From assembly GCF_020982545.1 (NCBI RefSeq), contig NZ_JAJKLK010000008.1:372001-436000 (forward strand): a stretch of 64,000 nucleotides of DNA, given 5' to 3'. The translations under genes and the position numbers were made by a program. Shown here piece after piece: positions 62,179 to 64,000 of this stretch (positions within the stretch are counted from its first letter, which is position 1; every line of letters starts with the position of its first letter). Under the pieces are notes generated by a model, which made no database searches, had not been told where the DNA came from, and was given only the letters and a program-made list of their open reading frames with translations. The DNA comes from Streptomyces sp. MNU76 (GTDB lineage: Bacteria > Actinomycetota > Actinomycetes > Streptomycetales > Streptomycetaceae).

Positions 62179-64000
62179 CGGCTCTCTCCGCGGAGGCGGT
62201 CCCCCACCCAGCGGGCGAGGGCGAGGGGACTGAGGGCGGCGACCGGCATGCCGGCCGCGACGAGTTGCTGGGCGACGGGCACCGAGTAGCGCGGGGTACC
62301 CGTGTCGTCCAGGGCGGCACAGCCCATCAGGTGCACACCCGAACTCGCGAGGGCCCGGACCTCCCCCAGGAGGCCGCCCAGGGGGTAACCCTCCTCGAAG
62401 TCGCTCACCACGACCACGAGGGTCCGGCTGGGCACGGTCACCAGGGAACGGGCGTGCGCGAGCCCCGCCGCGATGTGCGTGCCGCCGCCGACCCGGACCT
62501 CCAGCAGCAGCGACAACGGGTCGTCCACCCGGTCGGTCAGGTCGATCACCTCGGTCGAGAACGCCAGGAAGTGCGTCGACAGCGTGGGCACGCCGCCCAG
62601 GACGGCCGCGGTCAGCGCCGACCAGATGACGGAGGCCTCCATCGACCCGGACACGTCGACGACCAGGATCAGCCGCCAGTCCGCCTCCTTGCGCGACCGG
62701 GTGCTGAACACCGGCCGCTCCGGTACGACCATGGTCCGGCCGTCCGCCGTACGGTGGGTGCTCGCCAGGTTGGCCCGCAGGGTGCGCGGCAGGTCGAGCC
62801 TGCCACCGGGGCGCCGGGTCGGACGCGGGGTGGCCAGACCGGTGAGCGCGGGGCGCATCCGGGTGGCAAGCTCCTTGGCCAGTTCGTCGACCAGCCGGCG
62901 TACCAGCGGGCGCAGCCTGGCCAGTTGCTGTTCGGGCATGCCGCCCGCGAGGTTCAGCACGGAGGTCAGCAGATCGACCGACGGGCGGACGGCCTTGGGG
63001 TCCAACTCGGCCAGTACGTCCGTACGGCCCCGGTCGGCGGCCCGCGCCAGCACCTCCTCACGGACTTCGGCGCCGAACAGCGCGTCCAACTCCTCGCCCC
63101 AATCCCGGGCCGTGGGGAACGACGCCTCCTGCGAACCGCCCTGACCGGGACCGCCCCGGCCGAGGTCCGAGGAGCCCTCGCCCCGGCCGGCGCCGTACAA
63201 CTCGTCGAGCGCGTGCGCGTAACGCCGGGCGTCCTGGGGCAGCTTCTCGCTCTCCCGGCCGAGGAGCAGCCGCCAGCGGTCGGTGGGGGAGAGGTGGAGG
63301 GGCGCGACGGACGGTTGAGCGGTGGCGTGGGGCGCGTCGGCGGCGGTGGCAGGGCGGGTGGCGTCGGCCGTGACGGCCGCGTACGGGGCGCGGGCGCCCA
63401 CCGTGCCTTCGGTCGTCACGGTGCCTTCGGTTGCCACCGCGCCGTCAGGCGGGGTCCGCGCGGCGGTGGTGTTGTCGGCAGACCCCGCCGGGGCCGTACC
63501 GATCGGCAGCCGGAGGGAGTCGACCGCCATCAGGCCCGCCGTGTCCGCCGCCGTCCACAGCGCGAGGAGTTCCGGGGAGGCGGTGAGGGACAGGTCGAGG
63601 CGGTCGCCGAGACGTTCGGTGACCGTACCGAGCAGACGGTCGCGGCCGGCCGGGGTGAGCGTGTCGAAGCCGCCGCGCAGGGCGGGCAGCCGATCCAGGA
63701 AGCCCTGGTCCGTGAGCGTGTCGATCCGGTCGAGCAGCGGGTCCAGCGCGGTCGGTGCGGACTGGAGCAGCGGCGCGGCGCCGCTGAGCAGACCGCTGAG
63801 CCGAAGGGCGAGCGCGCGGCGGCCGTCGGGCCCGGTGGCCGTGTCGATCCAGCCTGCCGCGCGCGTCCCGACGGTATCGGCGCCGTCGAGGTCGAGCAGC
63901 ACCCGCGCGGCGAGAGCGGCCCCTTGGATCAACGGGGAGCCGGAGCGCGCGAGCGTGCCCAGGGCGTCGTCCATGCGCAGCCCGAGGCGGTGTTCACCGG
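62175..64000 (-). CDS. DUF5682-like region fused to a VWA-domain protein (5'-partial)
   Basis: The frame is open to the window edge, so the start is not included. The upstream part (LRMDDALGTLARSGSPLIQG, then FLDRLPALRGGFDTLTPAGR) resembles the C-terminal helical region of DUF5682 proteins. After a low-complexity linker, residues from about DRWRLLLGRESEKLPQDARR match the VWA protein of the SWIM/VWA/MoxR module. The MIDAS motif is VVDVSGSMEAS, with further VWA elements GGGTHIAAGLAHARSLV and VVVSDFEEGYPLGGL. The two are often separate genes, so the continuous frame suggests a fusion. It couples to the SWIM gene by ATGA. Confidence 0.75.
   Translation of the reverse strand, partial: GEHRLGLRMDDALGTLARSGSPLIQGAALAARVLLDLDGADTVGTRAAGWIDTATGPDGRRALALRLSGLLSGAAPLLQSAPTALDPLLDRIDTLTDQGFLDRLPALRGGFDTLTPAGRDRLLGTVTERLGDRLDLSLTASPELLALWTAADTAGLMAVDSLRLPIGTAPAGSADNTTAARTPPDGAVATEGTVTTEGTVGARAPYAAVTADATRPATAADAPHATAQPSVAPLHLSPTDRWRLLLGRESEKLPQDARRYAHALDELYGAGRGEGSSDLGRGGPGQGGSQEASFPTARDWGEELDALFGAEVREEVLARAADRGRTDVLAELDPKAVRPSVDLLTSVLNLAGGMPEQQLARLRPLVRRLVDELAKELATRMRPALTGLATPRPTRRPGGRLDLPRTLRANLASTHRTADGRTMVVPERPVFSTRSRKEADWRLILVVDVSGSMEASVIWSALTAAVLGGVPTLSTHFLAFSTEVIDLTDRVDDPLSLLLEVRVGGGTHIAAGLAHARSLVTVPSRTLVVVVSDFEEGYPLGGLLGEVRALASSGVHLMGCAALDDTGTPRYSVPVAQQLVAAGMPVAALSPLALARWVGDRLRGESR

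Noticed and set aside
1..64000. tRNA, rRNA or CRISPR arrays
   Set aside because: I saw no cloverleaf-like sequences with CCA-end features, no rRNA segments and no regularly spaced short repeats while reading the window.

Overview
The window is high-GC actinobacterial DNA with frequent GTG and TTG starts and short ATGA/GTGA gene overlaps. Its gene families (DUF6643-like, TerD, SWIM/VWA pair, class II KARI-like, Cds1-like PLP enzyme, many Streptomyces-type IS elements) point to Streptomyces or a very close relative. It looks like a chromosome-arm region undergoing decay. Ordinary conserved genes alternate with nested insertion sequences, truncated genes and frameshifted reading frames. I saw no tRNA, rRNA or CRISPR array.

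1-11 kb: the end of an AzlD/AzlC exporter pair and an SbnB-like dehydrogenase, then a nest of mobile DNA (an ISL3 transposase gene split by an IS110-family element and cut by an IS3-family element). Next comes a tightly overlapping minus-strand operon: membrane desaturase, O-acetylhomoserine sulfhydrylase-like PLP enzyme, class I glutamine amidotransferase-like hydrolase, MetX, YczE-like membrane protein. It resembles the logic of rhizobitoxine/aminoethoxyvinylglycine-type vinylglycine biosynthesis. The IS110 element is bounded to the base by reconstructing the gene it interrupts. Its 540-base leader holds two stem-loops whose internal loops match the reconstructed target and donor sequences, which is a strong bridge-RNA candidate.

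11-27 kb: three 863-bp copies of one IS6-family element, none with a visible target duplication. They border a small XRE-regulated membrane-protein cassette, an IS5 element broken by an IS4 insertion (10-bp target duplication), and fragments of a histidine kinase/response regulator pair. Between copies 2 and 3 lies a cassette with an MMPL transporter (frameshifted), a secreted protein, and an unusual fusion of a CrtC/AttH lipocalin-like domain to an isoprenyl diphosphate synthase. An IS701-family element with 117-bp terminal repeats sits exactly at the stop codon of an RlmG-like methyltransferase gene.

27-50 kb: mostly intact housekeeping and accessory genes: AlkB, ROK regulator, GtrA, anti-sigma-type ATPase, Cds1-like enzyme, DeoR regulator, a large membrane hydrolase, a beta-helix/AAA ATPase, MOSC protein, TerD/TerA protein, HpnB-like glycosyltransferase, Asp/Glu racemase and O-antigen ligase-like protein. 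Exceptions are a ketol-acid reductoisomerase-like gene split by a 208-bp MITE, a truncated glycosyltransferase, and a tripeptidyl-peptidase-like gene reduced to its two ends.

50-64 kb: apolipoprotein N-acyltransferase and NUDIX hydrolase, then a run of broken genes (class III aminotransferase, zinc alcohol dehydrogenase, Sir2-like deacetylase, ABC transporter). A deletion junction fuses the last codons of an ABC ATPase to a decapitated CorC/HlyC-type gene. The window ends with an intact CNNM-family protein and a SWIM/VWA pair. Several otherwise complete genes carry a single frameshift, so either pseudogenisation or uncorrected indels in the assembly must be considered.
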